DNA from: a virus
Reading direction: 5' to 3' (one strand)
Virus record (IMG/VR): IMGVR_UViG_3300009103_000012
Location: 20,395-84,394 of that record
Length of the DNA: 64,000 nucleotides
Below the pieces are notes generated by a model. That model ran no database searches and had not been told where the DNA came from. It saw nothing but the letters and a program-made list of their open reading frames with translations. The position numbers were made by a program, and so were the translations under genes. This document shows positions 24,662-33,886 of this stretch, in pieces (the stretch's first letter is position 1; each line of letters starts with the position of its first letter).

Positions 24662-24982
24662 CTACATAAATTTCATTGCCCAAGCAAAGAATGCCATGCC
24701 AAACTGAACAACAGCAAATATCGTGATTGCTTTTGTCTTGAACATCTTGAGGTCTTCAACATCTTTCACCATCGTCTGCATCTGAGATGGTGATGCGACC
24801 TCATCAACTTTTTCTTTCCACGATCGGAGCTCGTCAACACGATCTTCGCGCTCTCTCATTCTAGCAATTTCTTGCTTAAGCTCTTGAATCTCTGTATTTA
24901 GAGCTGTAATGCTTGTCGCAAGTGTTTCTAGCTCTTTCAGGACCAATCGTGAGTATTCGCTCCATCCGTTTTCTTCAGCCAT
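24662..24982 (-). CDS. Coiled-coil protein with C-terminal membrane anchor
   Basis: About 106 residues from ATG at 24982, which has GGAG six bases upstream. A coiled coil (about residues 10-80, heptads of Leu/Ile with Glu/Arg) precedes one hydrophobic helix (84-106, FAVVQFGMAFFAWAM) at the C-terminus. This XhlA-like layout occurs near holins in some phages, but here the context is small unknown genes upstream of the nucleotide genes. It overlaps the previous gene by eight bases. Function unknown. Confidence 0.6.
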   Translation of the reverse strand: MAEENGWSEYSRLVLKELETLATSITALNTEIQELKQEIARMREREDRVDELRSWKEKVDEVASPSQMQTMVKDVEDLKMFKTKAITIFAVVQFGMAFFAWAMKFM

Positions 24983-25241
24983 CGTTATCTCCAGTTGTGG
25001 TGTCTGGTAAAGCACAAACGCGATCTAGAATGTGCTCTACTTTTTCTTTGCACCACTCTGGTGTAACACTAGAATCACTTTCGCTCAACTTGAGGTGCAT
25101 ATCTTGCAATTCATTAATTACAAAATCTCTTACTTCAAAAGCAGAAGACCACTCTGAAGTTTGGTTGCAAAGCTGATCTCTTAAAGAGCGTAACTTCTTC
25201 ACACGAGACTGAAATGTTTCACACTTTGAGTCATCACTCAT
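24975..25241 (-). CDS. Small hypothetical helical protein
   Basis: An 88-residue acidic protein with four Cys residues spread along its length (not in a CxxC pattern) and predicted helices. GGAG precedes ATG 25241. It overlaps the coiled-coil gene downstream. No family recognised. Confidence 0.6.
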   Translation of the reverse strand: MSDDSKCETFQSRVKKLRSLRDQLCNQTSEWSSAFEVRDFVINELQDMHLKLSESDSSVTPEWCKEKVEHILDRVCALPDTTTGDNDG

Positions 25242-25291
25242 ACAAACTCCAAAAACGTAGCTAAAACAACGAACCGCTTTCTTAAGTATGC

Positions 25292-25999
25292 TTAAAGCTG
25301 ACGATATTCTCGATATGAAGCCAAAGTTTCAGGCCAAATTTCTTCAGCTATATGAAGACATGCTTTTGCAACTTGCTGAATTTCCCACTGCGCTCCCTCA
25401 TGTACACGTAGCTCTATAAACTTAAATAAATTGTTTAAATTTACTGTGCCATAATATTCTGAATAAAGATTTTGGGGAAGCACTCCGCGGGCTTGCTCTC
25501 TACAAATACCGTTCTTCATAAGGTCATTATAGAGGCGCAAAGATAACTTGTGATGTTGCTCTATACAATGAGCTGCTGTCAATCCCATTTCAGGATCTGA
25601 AAGATCTGGAATTAATACCGGATCGATCTGCCCGCAAATATTTGAGGCTTGACGATTTGACTTGTGTTGGGTCCTAAAGCTCTTTGGCTCATAAAATCTG
25701 ATATCTACATCCGTATACCTTCTAGATATCTCGTTATAAGACCAAGTCCTGTGGCGATGATGCTGGCTACGTACAAAAAGAGGCACAATAAAACGGAAAG
25801 TAATAACGTTATGCTCAAGAGTTGATGTATGCTTATGCCTGATTAGATAGCGAATGAGCTTTTTATCTTTCCCATCGAGCTCTTCCTTCACTTTTCCGAA
25901 TGAAACCCTTGCACTGTTCACCACTGTTAAGTCTGATCCCATATGTTCAATATATTCCACTGCACCAATGGCATCGTCATAAAGCTCAATTCTTTTCAC
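25292..25999 (-). CDS. thyX: Flavin-dependent thymidylate synthase
   Basis: Makes dTMP from dUMP using methylene-tetrahydrofolate, FAD and NADPH. The diagnostic motif RHRxxSxNExSxR is complete at residues 82-94 (RHRTWSYNEISRR), and the C-terminal REQARGVLPQ segment holds the dUMP-binding Arg. 235 residues is normal length. It starts at GTG, one base after the thioesterase stop. Its presence frees the ThyA-family enzyme at 18319-19350 for another pyrimidine and makes dUMP from the deaminase useful. Confidence 0.96.
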   Translation of the reverse strand: MKRIELYDDAIGAVEYIEHMGSDLTVVNSARVSFGKVKEELDGKDKKLIRYLIRHKHTSTLEHNVITFRFIVPLFVRSQHHRHRTWSYNEISRRYTDVDIRFYEPKSFRTQHKSNRQASNICGQIDPVLIPDLSDPEMGLTAAHCIEQHHKLSLRLYNDLMKNGICREQARGVLPQNLYSEYYGTVNLNNLFKFIELRVHEGAQWEIQQVAKACLHIAEEIWPETLASYREYRQL

Positions 26000-26431
26000 T
26001 TAATACTCCATGTCTTTTCGGATTTCTTCTTCGCTTTTCTCTCTTCGGTCTTGGTACTCTTTCTTTATATTAAGAATTGGTACTGCCTCGCCATCGCCGT
26101 CGATCCTTACAAACGTCATTTCAACATCACATACAAGCTTTTGTGATCCATTGACGACACTATGTCTTCGAGCTTCAAGCTTCACAGTTATCGAACATGT
26201 TCCGATTCTTAATACATCACCGTAAATTTTTATTATCTGTCCCGGTCGAACTGGCCTCTGGAAAACCACTTGAGAAATACTTTTTGTAACTAATCGAGGT
26301 GAGCCACATACTTGGGCTGTAAAAGCTCCTGCAGCTTCATCAAGCCATGAAAGCATAACTCCACCAAAAAGGTTTCCATGAACACCGATATTTTGACCTT
26401 TACATATATGCGTCGAGATGAGCTGCATCAT
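26000..26431 (-). CDS. Acyl-CoA thioesterase-like hotdog protein
   Basis: A 143-residue single-hotdog protein. GNLFGGVMLSWLDEAAG (about residues 19-35) is the central helix signature of YciA/BACH-type acyl-CoA thioesterases, with the catalytic Asp at 31, followed by the strand SQVVFQRPVRPGQ. It would hydrolyse acyl-CoA in the cytosol. Phages rarely need this; it may adjust lipid or CoA pools during infection, or act on another thioester. A Glu/Arg-rich tail follows the domain. No clear ribosome binding site. Confidence 0.8.
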   Translation of the reverse strand: MMQLISTHICKGQNIGVHGNLFGGVMLSWLDEAAGAFTAQVCGSPRLVTKSISQVVFQRPVRPGQIIKIYGDVLRIGTCSITVKLEARRHSVVNGSQKLVCDVEMTFVRIDGDGEAVPILNIKKEYQDRREKSEEEIRKDMEY

Positions 26432-26438
26432 ATTTTAT

Positions 26439-27449
26439 TTATTGGACAAATTTACAAAGTTGTAAAGCTACTCTATAGGGATCGCATCCTGATGATGGGC
26501 GACGATCTTCAAGGTACCCACGCCACTCTTTCTCTATAACACTATTGGGTATCCTCACTGAAGTGTCTCTAGCGGCGACGCCATAAGTAAATCTATCTAA
26601 TGAAGCCGTCTCAAATCCCCCAGTTAGACGAAGACCATTCTCAGCCCCATATTCAGATATCGACTCGTGATGTCGAGCCTCCATATTAGAAATAATTCGC
26701 TGGAATTCTTCTTCATTACCATCTTCTCTCATTTTCTTAGTAGAGAAATTAGTATGACACCCAGAGCCATTCCAACCAGGGTGGGGCTTGGGATGCCAAT
26801 CGACACCAAGCTCAAGGTCTTCTGTCATCAGCTCCAGAAGATACCTACTAACCCACAACGCATCGGCGGCAGTTATCGGATTCTCTGCGAAACATTGATA
26901 TTCCCATTGTCCTGGGGAGACCTCCGCATTATAGCCAACCACCCTAACTCCGACCTGATTACAAAATGAAGCATGCTCACGAATAAGCTTCCGAAACTTC
27001 ACGCTACCTCCTGAAGAGCAATAGTAACGCGAATCCTTGATCGGCTCTCCGCTATCAGGCCAGAACACATTCTTATCATTCGAAGTGATGAAATATTCCT
27101 GTTCGAAACCAACCCACATTTCTTGAGCACCTTCCGTGCTCGCTACTGCTTCTCGTAACTTCGCCCTGTAATTTGACGGATGAGGTGTTCGCTCAGCATT
27201 AGGCATACATACTTCACATAAAGCAACATAGTGATTGTCAGCGACTTGAAACATTGCTTTTGGTTGCAGGACTCTTTCAGAGTCGCCAGTGTCTGCTTGC
27301 CCGGTCGAAGAGCCATCAAAGTTCCACTCAGGAACATCTAATTGAACTTCTCCAGCTTCATTAGGCTGAAGGACAGTCGATTTTGTTTTCGACCTAATGG
27401 AGGGATGCTCAAAACCATCCACCCAAATATAGTCTAAATGAACTAACAT
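26439..27449 (-). CDS. Glutamine synthetase, type II
   Basis: ATP-dependent synthesis of glutamine from glutamate and ammonia, in the eukaryote-like GSII class. The 336-residue protein shows the N-terminal EWNFDGSSTGQA, GFEQEYF, EVSPGQWEYQ, the metal/nucleotide loop WNGSGCHTNFST, RLTGGFET with the catalytic Glu, RIP, and EDRRPSSGCDPY near the end. All catalytic groups I can check are present; only the His of the usual FHET becomes Phe. GSII proteins are about 340-370 residues, so it is complete. Coupled to the endolysin gene by TAATG, with an AAGGGGG site. Could raise glutamine for nucleotide synthesis. Confidence 0.95.
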   Translation of the reverse strand: MLVHLDYIWVDGFEHPSIRSKTKSTVLQPNEAGEVQLDVPEWNFDGSSTGQADTGDSERVLQPKAMFQVADNHYVALCEVCMPNAERTPHPSNYRAKLREAVASTEGAQEMWVGFEQEYFITSNDKNVFWPDSGEPIKDSRYYCSSGGSVKFRKLIREHASFCNQVGVRVVGYNAEVSPGQWEYQCFAENPITAADALWVSRYLLELMTEDLELGVDWHPKPHPGWNGSGCHTNFSTKKMREDGNEEEFQRIISNMEARHHESISEYGAENGLRLTGGFETASLDRFTYGVAARDTSVRIPNSVIEKEWRGYLEDRRPSSGCDPYRVALQLCKFVQ

Positions 27450-28363
27450 TAGTCCCCCTTAATCTCGTTTAATATTTTAACAATGTCTAAATTCGCGCAA
27501 TCTTTCTTTCTATTGCTCTGATGATAATGACTAACAAAACCGTTGAATTTACTATTCTTCACAGATAACTCGAGCTTTCTACTTGTCAAGAACCCAGAGT
27601 CCCCAGACTCTGGACCCTCTAGCGGGATGTTATATCTCTCATGCATTGCAAGCCAAAGAGCTTTTAATGCTTCAATTTGTACTGGATAAAAATCCAGAAA
27701 GGGCTCTAGCTTTCGTCCATGGCATTTAGCATTTTCTACTAATGCACGTTCACCGAACCCATTCTTAACATACCATGACTGATACTTGGTATAATAAGCA
27801 TTTGCAATCTCAACACCAACCGCACAGCGATTAACACTTCCTGCATGCCATGCACCATGCTGGGTATCTAACATCTGATAAATCGTTCCATCATTGTCTA
27901 TCAAAAAATGAACAGATATACCACGCTTATTTAGCACCTTCGCACAAGACTCGGAGCTTAAACAAACGTCCCAATGATTAACAAACATCTTTACATCACG
28001 CTCTTTTTCACCCGAATAATCATAATAGGTGCCCGGTTCTGACTTAAAACCATCGGAGTCGTCCCACAAAATAACCTTGGCCCAATCAATCACTTGTGGT
28101 TTTCCATTACAAATGATATAGCTTTGGTCTTTCTCTTTTGGGCAAGTATAGATGTAGTCGCTTATCTCTGCTTCTCGCTCAGTCCATATCCGACGATATG
28201 TCGTGGGTCCGCAAAGACCATCAGCTGTCAACCTATTCTCTCGCTGCCATTTTCTAATCGCACTTACAAGCTTTTCATCATGATACTTCACACCGAACCA
28301 TTCAGGTGTCCACCCAAGAGAATCAGCAGAACTTTTATTGTAGAATACTTTGTCGATTGCCAT
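27449..28363 (-). CDS. Endolysin: peptidoglycan-binding plus N-acetylmuramoyl-L-alanine amidase
   Basis: A 304-residue cell-wall hydrolase. Residues 15-60 form a peptidoglycan-binding type 1 repeat (LVSAIRKWQRENRLTADG). The amidase_2/PGRP-like domain covers about 105-300: FVNHWDV gives the first zinc His, GAWHAGSVNRCAVGVEIAN the core, and FVSHYHQSNRKKDCAN the second His and the Cys ligand. It should cut the sugar-peptide bond and free the progeny, probably released by a holin encoded elsewhere (candidate at 7561-7803). No signal peptide, so a holin is needed. Confidence 0.9.
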   Translation of the reverse strand: MAIDKVFYNKSSADSLGWTPEWFGVKYHDEKLVSAIRKWQRENRLTADGLCGPTTYRRIWTEREAEISDYIYTCPKEKDQSYIICNGKPQVIDWAKVILWDDSDGFKSEPGTYYDYSGEKERDVKMFVNHWDVCLSSESCAKVLNKRGISVHFLIDNDGTIYQMLDTQHGAWHAGSVNRCAVGVEIANAYYTKYQSWYVKNGFGERALVENAKCHGRKLEPFLDFYPVQIEALKALWLAMHERYNIPLEGPESGDSGFLTSRKLELSVKNSKFNGFVSHYHQSNRKKDCANLDIVKILNEIKGD

Positions 28364-28371
28364 CGGCCCGC

Positions 28372-28974
28372 CTACTCAAAATCAATGTCGACAGCTACCT
28401 TTATAGACAGCTTCGGAACACGAAGATGATTAGCCATGTTATGCTTCTTGGTTTCTGCTGCATCCAGAAACCAGTCCGCATGCTTCTTCTTATCTACGAT
28501 CTTCATGAAATAGTCATCTTTCTTACCGCAATTCTGAGCCATCATGGTATAAATTATTGTATTTAGCCTGTCGGCTTCTGCGGCGCCAGCCTTCATCTCT
28601 TCAACTTTACCCCATTCCATTGACGAAACATCATGAATCATTACTGTTGCGTTGGGGTCCATAAACCGATATCCTTCATCTCCAAATGAAAACAACACTG
28701 CTCCGCACGACATAGCTTTACCTTCTACGATAGTTGCTACGGGAATCTCAGCGTGTTTAATCGCACTAATCATGCTCATTAAACTATATACTTGGCCGCC
28801 ATAAGAATCGATTATCACTGGAATTACCTTTTGCCCAGTATTATGAGCTTGTCCCATTTCTAATGCAAATTTCTTTGCTGACTCTTCATCGAACTTATTG
28901 ACGCGAATCATTATTGGCTGCTTCCTCAGCTCTATCTCTTTTATTTTCGGATCTATCTCAGATGTCCAGTGCAT
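28372..28974 (-). CDS. ClpP-like serine protease
   Basis: A 200-residue ClpP-fold peptidase. Catalytic Ser89 (AMSCGA), His114 (VMIHDVS) and an Asp in HADWFL near residue 155 match the triad, and the oligomer-forming DSYGGQV and later ETKKHNMANHL regions fit. No signal peptide, and no ClpX partner is seen. A phage ClpP could degrade host or phage proteins with a host unfoldase, or act in head maturation; its position among metabolic genes argues against the latter. GGAG precedes the ATG. Confidence 0.88.
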   Translation of the reverse strand: MHWTSEIDPKIKEIELRKQPIMIRVNKFDEESAKKFALEMGQAHNTGQKVIPVIIDSYGGQVYSLMSMISAIKHAEIPVATIVEGKAMSCGAVLFSFGDEGYRFMDPNATVMIHDVSSMEWGKVEEMKAGAAEADRLNTIIYTMMAQNCGKKDDYFMKIVDKKKHADWFLDAAETKKHNMANHLRVPKLSIKVAVDIDFE

Positions 28975-28989
28975 TTCATCTCCTCTAAA

Positions 28990-31497
28990 TTATCCACACT
29001 TCGCCATACCGCAATTTTTGCAGGTTGCACAGCCTTCCTGATATACTATATTCGGGCTATCGCAACAGGCAGTATCAAATACTCCATTACTTGCTTTGGT
29101 ACCATCAGCGATATACTTCTTAAGGCATCGCGCTGTCACCTTAGCAAAACTAAATAGGTCAGCATCTTTGTCTTTTTGTAATTGCTCTACCATATACTGC
29201 ACAGGAACACCATGCCGTAATGCCAATGATATTGTTCTGGTAAATGCAGAGTGGTTCGGATTATCAAATACCTTAACGATATCTTTTATCACAAACTCAT
29301 CACCATTAGTACCTACAATCAAGTCATACTTCGAATTAACTGATTTTCGAGATCGTCGACGAATCTTTCCAGAAGTATATTTTCTGGGGATTTCAACATA
29401 CTCAGATAATCCCCCTATAACTTCGTAAGGTTTCCCCTTCATTAGTCCAATGAGGATGGTCCATGCCTCTCCCTTAATGTTCGCTTGATGAATATCACAA
29501 ACCATTTCCTCAGGACGCTTTGGGGCTGATCTCGTTATTATCTCACCCGCGTCACGGGGATTTTGATTCTTTTTATCAGAAGAAACTAAAACGCCCGCGC
29601 GACTTCCATCTCTATAAACAGTCACACCCTTACAACCAAGCTCCCAACCAGTCATGTAAACTTGCTTTACTGTCTCGACGCTTGTATCGGCTGGTAAATT
29701 TGTCGTATTAGAAATTGCATGACAAACCCACTTTTGTGCAGCTGCTTGCATTTTAACTTTTGCGAGCCAATCAATTTCATTAGCAGTCGCACCGGCATAA
29801 GGGCTCATCTTAACAAGCTTTTCATTACTCATTGTTTCACCCTCGCCGACCTCGATTGTGTCTATCCACTCCTTAAAGCCGTGGTGGTATACCGTATACT
29901 CCTGCCACTTATCACCGGAATCGTCAACAAAGTCAACACGAGCATCCTCATCTTGTCCAGTCAGCTTTTTCCTGCGTGTATAATGAAGCATAAATGCAGG
30001 TTCAATTCCTGATGTTGTCTGGCTTAAGACAGAGACGGAGCCAGCAGGGGCTGTCGTAGTTAGAGATATATTTCTGCGGCCATACTTCTTATTCATGCCG
30101 CGTAATTCCTCGTCGGCCTCCCAAATCCTCTCGAGAAATGGATGTCCTTCTTCTTTCTTAGCATCAAAAACTTCAAAAGCGCCCCGCTCTTTAGCCATCA
30201 TAATCGATGAACGATAAGCATTTACCGCAAGAGCCTTGTAAATCTTTCCTGTCCATTCAATGCTTTTATCTGAGCCGTAACGCTCTCCAAGCATTGCAAG
30301 AGTATCGCCTAAACCCGTTATCCCGAGACCGGTTCTACGACCTAAAATCGCTTGTGTCTTTATATTCTCCCAAAGGTCTAATTCAATACGCTTTACTTCT
30401 TGAGATTCTGGATCTTCGCTAATTTTAGAAATAATTTTATCAATCTGCTCGATCTCAAGATCGATCATATCGTCCATTAGCCTTTGCGCCTTATGAGACA
30501 CCTCTGCAAACTTCTTGAAATCAAAAGAAGCGTCTGCTGTCCATGCATTTCGAACAAAACCAGTTAGATTAAGAAGCATTAGCCGACAGCTATCATACGG
30601 AGAAAGAATAATCTCCCCACAAGGATTTGTAGAAACAGACCCAAAGCCCTCTTCTGAATAAATATCAGCAGGAGTATAAGACTTTGCTGTATCCCAAAAT
30701 AGCACTCCTGGTTCTGCTGCAGTATGTGCTCCCTCAATTATCTCATGCCATATCGATCTAGCATCTGCATACTCACTAACCTTAGGGCTAGTAGAATTTA
30801 TGGGCCATCGCAACTCTACATTTAAGCCATCCTTAACAGCATTCATAAATTCATCAGATACTCGAACAGAAATATTCGCGCCAGTGACTCTTGTCAGATC
30901 TCGTTTGATCTTTATGAAGTCACGAATTTGAGGATGATGAACTGAAATGGTTAGCATCAGTGCTCCGCGTCTACCGCCTTGCGCTACCTCTCTACATGAA
31001 TTTGAGAACCTATCCATAAAAACTTCAATACCATCTGTGGTTCGAGCCGCATTTGCAGTAGGTAGTCCTTTCGGGCGAATAGTGCTTAAATCAAATCCGA
31101 CACCACCACGACGCTTGGCTATTTGCACCAACTCTTGGTCTGTCTTCAATATCCCACCGTAGCTATCTTCTGGTGCTGGAACGACAAAGCAATTAGACAA
31201 GCTCTGAATTCTCTCTTCATTACCAATCCCAGACATAGGTGACCCCTGAGGGATTACATACTTAAAATCTTTTAGTAAGCCGTAGATCTCTTCATATGAC
31301 AACGGATTGGGATAACGAGATTCTGCTCGGTGAAGCTCTTTTGCTATCCTTTTGTGCATATCATCAGGTGACGATTCAAGGTAAGTACCATCGTTTCCTG
31401 CTAAAAGATATTTTGTTGTGACTACATTGGCCGCTAATTCATCGCCAGAAAAGTACTCTAACGAATTTGCAAACGCTTCCTGATAATCAAAAGTCAT
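28990..31497 (-). CDS. nrdJ: Adenosylcobalamin-dependent ribonucleotide reductase (class II)
   Basis: Reduces ribonucleotides to deoxyribonucleotides with coenzyme B12, so it needs no oxygen. The 835-residue monomer has the N-terminal substrate region with Cys (LSNCFVVPAP), the glycyl-loop region RRGGVGFDLS, the NPCGEI active-site motif, and a C-terminal Cys cluster (GCATCKNCGMAKCG) that passes electrons from thioredoxin. There is no NrdB subunit in the window, as expected for class II. It makes the dNTP supply for the adjoining replication genes. Host must make or import cobalamin. Confidence 0.95.
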   Translation of the reverse strand: MTFDYQEAFANSLEYFSGDELAANVVTTKYLLAGNDGTYLESSPDDMHKRIAKELHRAESRYPNPLSYEEIYGLLKDFKYVIPQGSPMSGIGNEERIQSLSNCFVVPAPEDSYGGILKTDQELVQIAKRRGGVGFDLSTIRPKGLPTANAARTTDGIEVFMDRFSNSCREVAQGGRRGALMLTISVHHPQIRDFIKIKRDLTRVTGANISVRVSDEFMNAVKDGLNVELRWPINSTSPKVSEYADARSIWHEIIEGAHTAAEPGVLFWDTAKSYTPADIYSEEGFGSVSTNPCGEIILSPYDSCRLMLLNLTGFVRNAWTADASFDFKKFAEVSHKAQRLMDDMIDLEIEQIDKIISKISEDPESQEVKRIELDLWENIKTQAILGRRTGLGITGLGDTLAMLGERYGSDKSIEWTGKIYKALAVNAYRSSIMMAKERGAFEVFDAKKEEGHPFLERIWEADEELRGMNKKYGRRNISLTTTAPAGSVSVLSQTTSGIEPAFMLHYTRRKKLTGQDEDARVDFVDDSGDKWQEYTVYHHGFKEWIDTIEVGEGETMSNEKLVKMSPYAGATANEIDWLAKVKMQAAAQKWVCHAISNTTNLPADTSVETVKQVYMTGWELGCKGVTVYRDGSRAGVLVSSDKKNQNPRDAGEIITRSAPKRPEEMVCDIHQANIKGEAWTILIGLMKGKPYEVIGGLSEYVEIPRKYTSGKIRRRSRKSVNSKYDLIVGTNGDEFVIKDIVKVFDNPNHSAFTRTISLALRHGVPVQYMVEQLQKDKDADLFSFAKVTARCLKKYIADGTKASNGVFDTACCDSPNIVYQEGCATCKNCGMAKCG

Positions 31498-31520
31498 TTT
31501 TTCCTCTATCTCTAATGCTG

Positions 31521-32927
31521 TTAGACGCGCTTTAATTCAGCCCACTTCTTTTTGATTAGAGCTTTCGTTTCTTGTTTGTCATCCTTTATTGCTTCTGCCA
31601 AGGTGGATACTTCTTCATCAAGTACTTTAATAGTAGAGCGCGCGGTGTCAATGTGAATAGGAAAAAGGATCCCATCTTTTCCGGCTCGATTTTTCGCGAT
31701 GAAAAGTCGACCTGCTCCTGTAGCTTTTTCCGCCGGCTTACGAGATAACGATACCACGAGGTCAGCGACCATGGCCTTTCCATAAGCTTCTGACATATTT
31801 TCAAGCCCAACGATATCAGAATTTGCAGAATCTCTATTCGCTTGAGAAGCAGTCCAAATAGGTATCCGCAATTCCATCGCAAGGTTTCTAAGCTCTTCAT
31901 AAATTAGTTTAAGCTCGTGACGTAAAGAATCATACGATCGTGTGGACCGCATAATATCGGCATAATCAATTACCAAAACACTCGGCTTAAACCCTCTAAG
32001 AGCAAGCTTTTCTATGTGGTTCCTAATCGTTGTAACAGACGGATACCCTGTCGGATACTCTTTGATAATGAGTCTACCAAGGTCTTCATTTTCTTCATAA
32101 AATTTCTTTACACGATCTTTATTATCGACGACGTCTGATGAAGAAATGCCACAAAGATTCGAATCATACCGAATGCCAACCGCATTCTCTGTTAATTCGA
32201 ACGTATAGTGTAATACATTCTTTCCGACCCTCATTGCATTTGCGCCCATTTGTACCAGATAATGAGACTTGCCGACACCAGTATTTGCTGTTACAACACC
32301 AATCTCACCTCTTCCGAGACCACCAGCGAGTATATCTTTCGCATCAAGTTGCGGAATACCAGTTGGACAAACGCAACGATTAACTTTCTGAAAGCGTGCT
32401 TCCATATCCTCAAAAAAATCATGACCTACGGTATTCGCTAGACCAATCGAAACTGCGTTCTTCATGAGTGAAATAACGGACTCAAAATTATCTGTGGAGA
32501 TAAGCTCAACTGACTTTTCAAGAGCTTCTTTAAATGCTTGTCTCTTACAAAAATCAAGTGACTTTTCTTTTACATAAGCAATATCACCGGGGTGTGGGTT
32601 CTCTTTTGCTCTTATCAAATAGCTTACGATCTGGTCACGGAGCAAAACATCACCGTCTTCGCTTAACCCATCTTTGATAATACTGATTAGCAAAGCTTGG
32701 GTGGGAAAACATCTATACTCAGTAAAGTACTTAAAATATTTCTCGCAAAGATACTCAAGGTATCGCAGCTCAAAAAAATCTGGTCTCATAACTTCGACCA
32801 TTTGCGCAGCCCACTGGTGATCTGTCAATAGTCCTTGCAAAATCTTTTCTTGAAAAGACTTATTATATTGCCTAAACTGGCCACCTGGAATTTCATTCAA
32901 GATATTATTGTTAGCGAGTGCGCTCAT
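31521..32927 (-). CDS. DnaB-family replicative helicase
   Basis: A 468-residue RecA-fold hexameric helicase. The N-terminal 160 residues form a primase-interacting-type helical domain; the ATPase core has Walker A ANTGVGKS (about residue 215) and Walker B VLVIDYAD, then a sensor ASQANR segment and an arginine-finger region. It is similar in size to T4 gp41 and DnaB. A GGGGT site precedes ATG. No primase or helicase loader is seen in the window, so these may be further away or host-encoded. Confidence 0.9.
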   Translation of the reverse strand: MSALANNNILNEIPGGQFRQYNKSFQEKILQGLLTDHQWAAQMVEVMRPDFFELRYLEYLCEKYFKYFTEYRCFPTQALLISIIKDGLSEDGDVLLRDQIVSYLIRAKENPHPGDIAYVKEKSLDFCKRQAFKEALEKSVELISTDNFESVISLMKNAVSIGLANTVGHDFFEDMEARFQKVNRCVCPTGIPQLDAKDILAGGLGRGEIGVVTANTGVGKSHYLVQMGANAMRVGKNVLHYTFELTENAVGIRYDSNLCGISSSDVVDNKDRVKKFYEENEDLGRLIIKEYPTGYPSVTTIRNHIEKLALRGFKPSVLVIDYADIMRSTRSYDSLRHELKLIYEELRNLAMELRIPIWTASQANRDSANSDIVGLENMSEAYGKAMVADLVVSLSRKPAEKATGAGRLFIAKNRAGKDGILFPIHIDTARSTIKVLDEEVSTLAEAIKDDKQETKALIKKKWAELKRV

Positions 32928-32935
32928 TATTTTTT

Positions 32936-33886
32936 TTACCCCAATGTTCGTAAGGTCATGAACAATTTATCATAATCGAAGTTTTTTATTCCCAATGCCC
33001 TTAGGGAACGAATAAAGCCAAGCTTATCTCTCTTTAAGCTGGAAATTTCAAGTGCTTCATCTATTTTCTTAGCCTGAGCTCCCGATACATTTCCATGTCC
33101 CAAATACATAAGCTTCCAATTTTTGTTGACAGTATCTTCGTGATCTATGATGCTATCATAGAGCTTCAGACGCTTTTGTTTCCGAAGATCTTCACATTCT
33201 GTAAGTATGTCGGAAACAGCCAGAGATTCTCCGCTTTCCAAACGAGCGAACCTTTTCGCCAGGCTCCTAAACCCAGCTCCAGGGACACCTTTTAGCCCGT
33301 CAGACCCATCACCGACAAAGCATCTTGCCAAACAAAAATTTACAGGATGTATCCTAAACTCTTGTAACACTTTATCAACTGTCCACTCTCTCTTGCTGCC
33401 TGGAGACCAAACGCTAATCCTCTCATCAATTAATTGATAAAAATCTTTATCAGTAGAAATAATGACACATTTTTTTTCTTTAAGAACGACATTACAAAGA
33501 CGTGCAATTACATCGTCTGCTTCACAATCTGAAATATAGACCTGCGGTACCGCTGTCTTTCGTAAGAGACCAACTAAATTTGTAATTTGCTCATTTCTAT
33601 TTGAAACTGTATCAGGTAAATCCCCAGAATAGAAACGGTTTAATTTTTCAGGTCTGCGGCCGCCCTTATAATTGGGGTCGATTGATCTTCTTCTAGGTGA
33701 GCCGCCGCCCTCCCAAACAACTATAACTGACTCTGGAGAATACCTCTCTGTCAACAGTTGAATGCTCTTCAGAAAACCGACTATGCCACCTATGGGATCC
33801 CCATTCTCTCCCATCGATGGATTTGCTACAAAATGTCTATAAAAGCAATTTAGGCCATCAATCAGTAAAATTGGTCGATCTTTCAT
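32936..33886 (-). CDS. 5'-3' exonuclease (Pol I N-domain / T4 RNase H type)
   Basis: A 316-residue FEN-like nuclease that removes RNA primers and flaps. Metal-binding clusters are visible: LLIDGLN (Asp near residue 9), CEADDV (about 120), STDKDF (about 143) and GDGSDGLKGVPGAG (about 192-205). It matches the isolated N-terminal domain of bacterial DNA polymerase I or T4 rnh. Overlaps the recombinase stop as TAATG, so both are cotranslated. See the separate polymerase and 3'-5' exonuclease genes. Confidence 0.92.
   Translation of the reverse strand: MKDRPILLIDGLNCFYRHFVANPSMGENGDPIGGIVGFLKSIQLLTERYSPESVIVVWEGGGSPRRRSIDPNYKGGRRPEKLNRFYSGDLPDTVSNRNEQITNLVGLLRKTAVPQVYISDCEADDVIARLCNVVLKEKKCVIISTDKDFYQLIDERISVWSPGSKREWTVDKVLQEFRIHPVNFCLARCFVGDGSDGLKGVPGAGFRSLAKRFARLESGESLAVSDILTECEDLRKQKRLKLYDSIIDHEDTVNKNWKLMYLGHGNVSGAQAKKIDEALEISSLKRDKLGFIRSLRALGIKNFDYDKLFMTLRTLG

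Noticed and set aside
26439-27449. Inactive glutamine synthetase because of FHET to GFET
   Set aside because: The matching position in type I enzymes is Tyr, and the catalytic Glu and metal groups are present.
28372-28974. ClpP-like protein as the prohead protease
   Set aside because: It lies with metabolic genes far from structural head genes, and the head-type sites look like gp21-type sites. It cannot be excluded.
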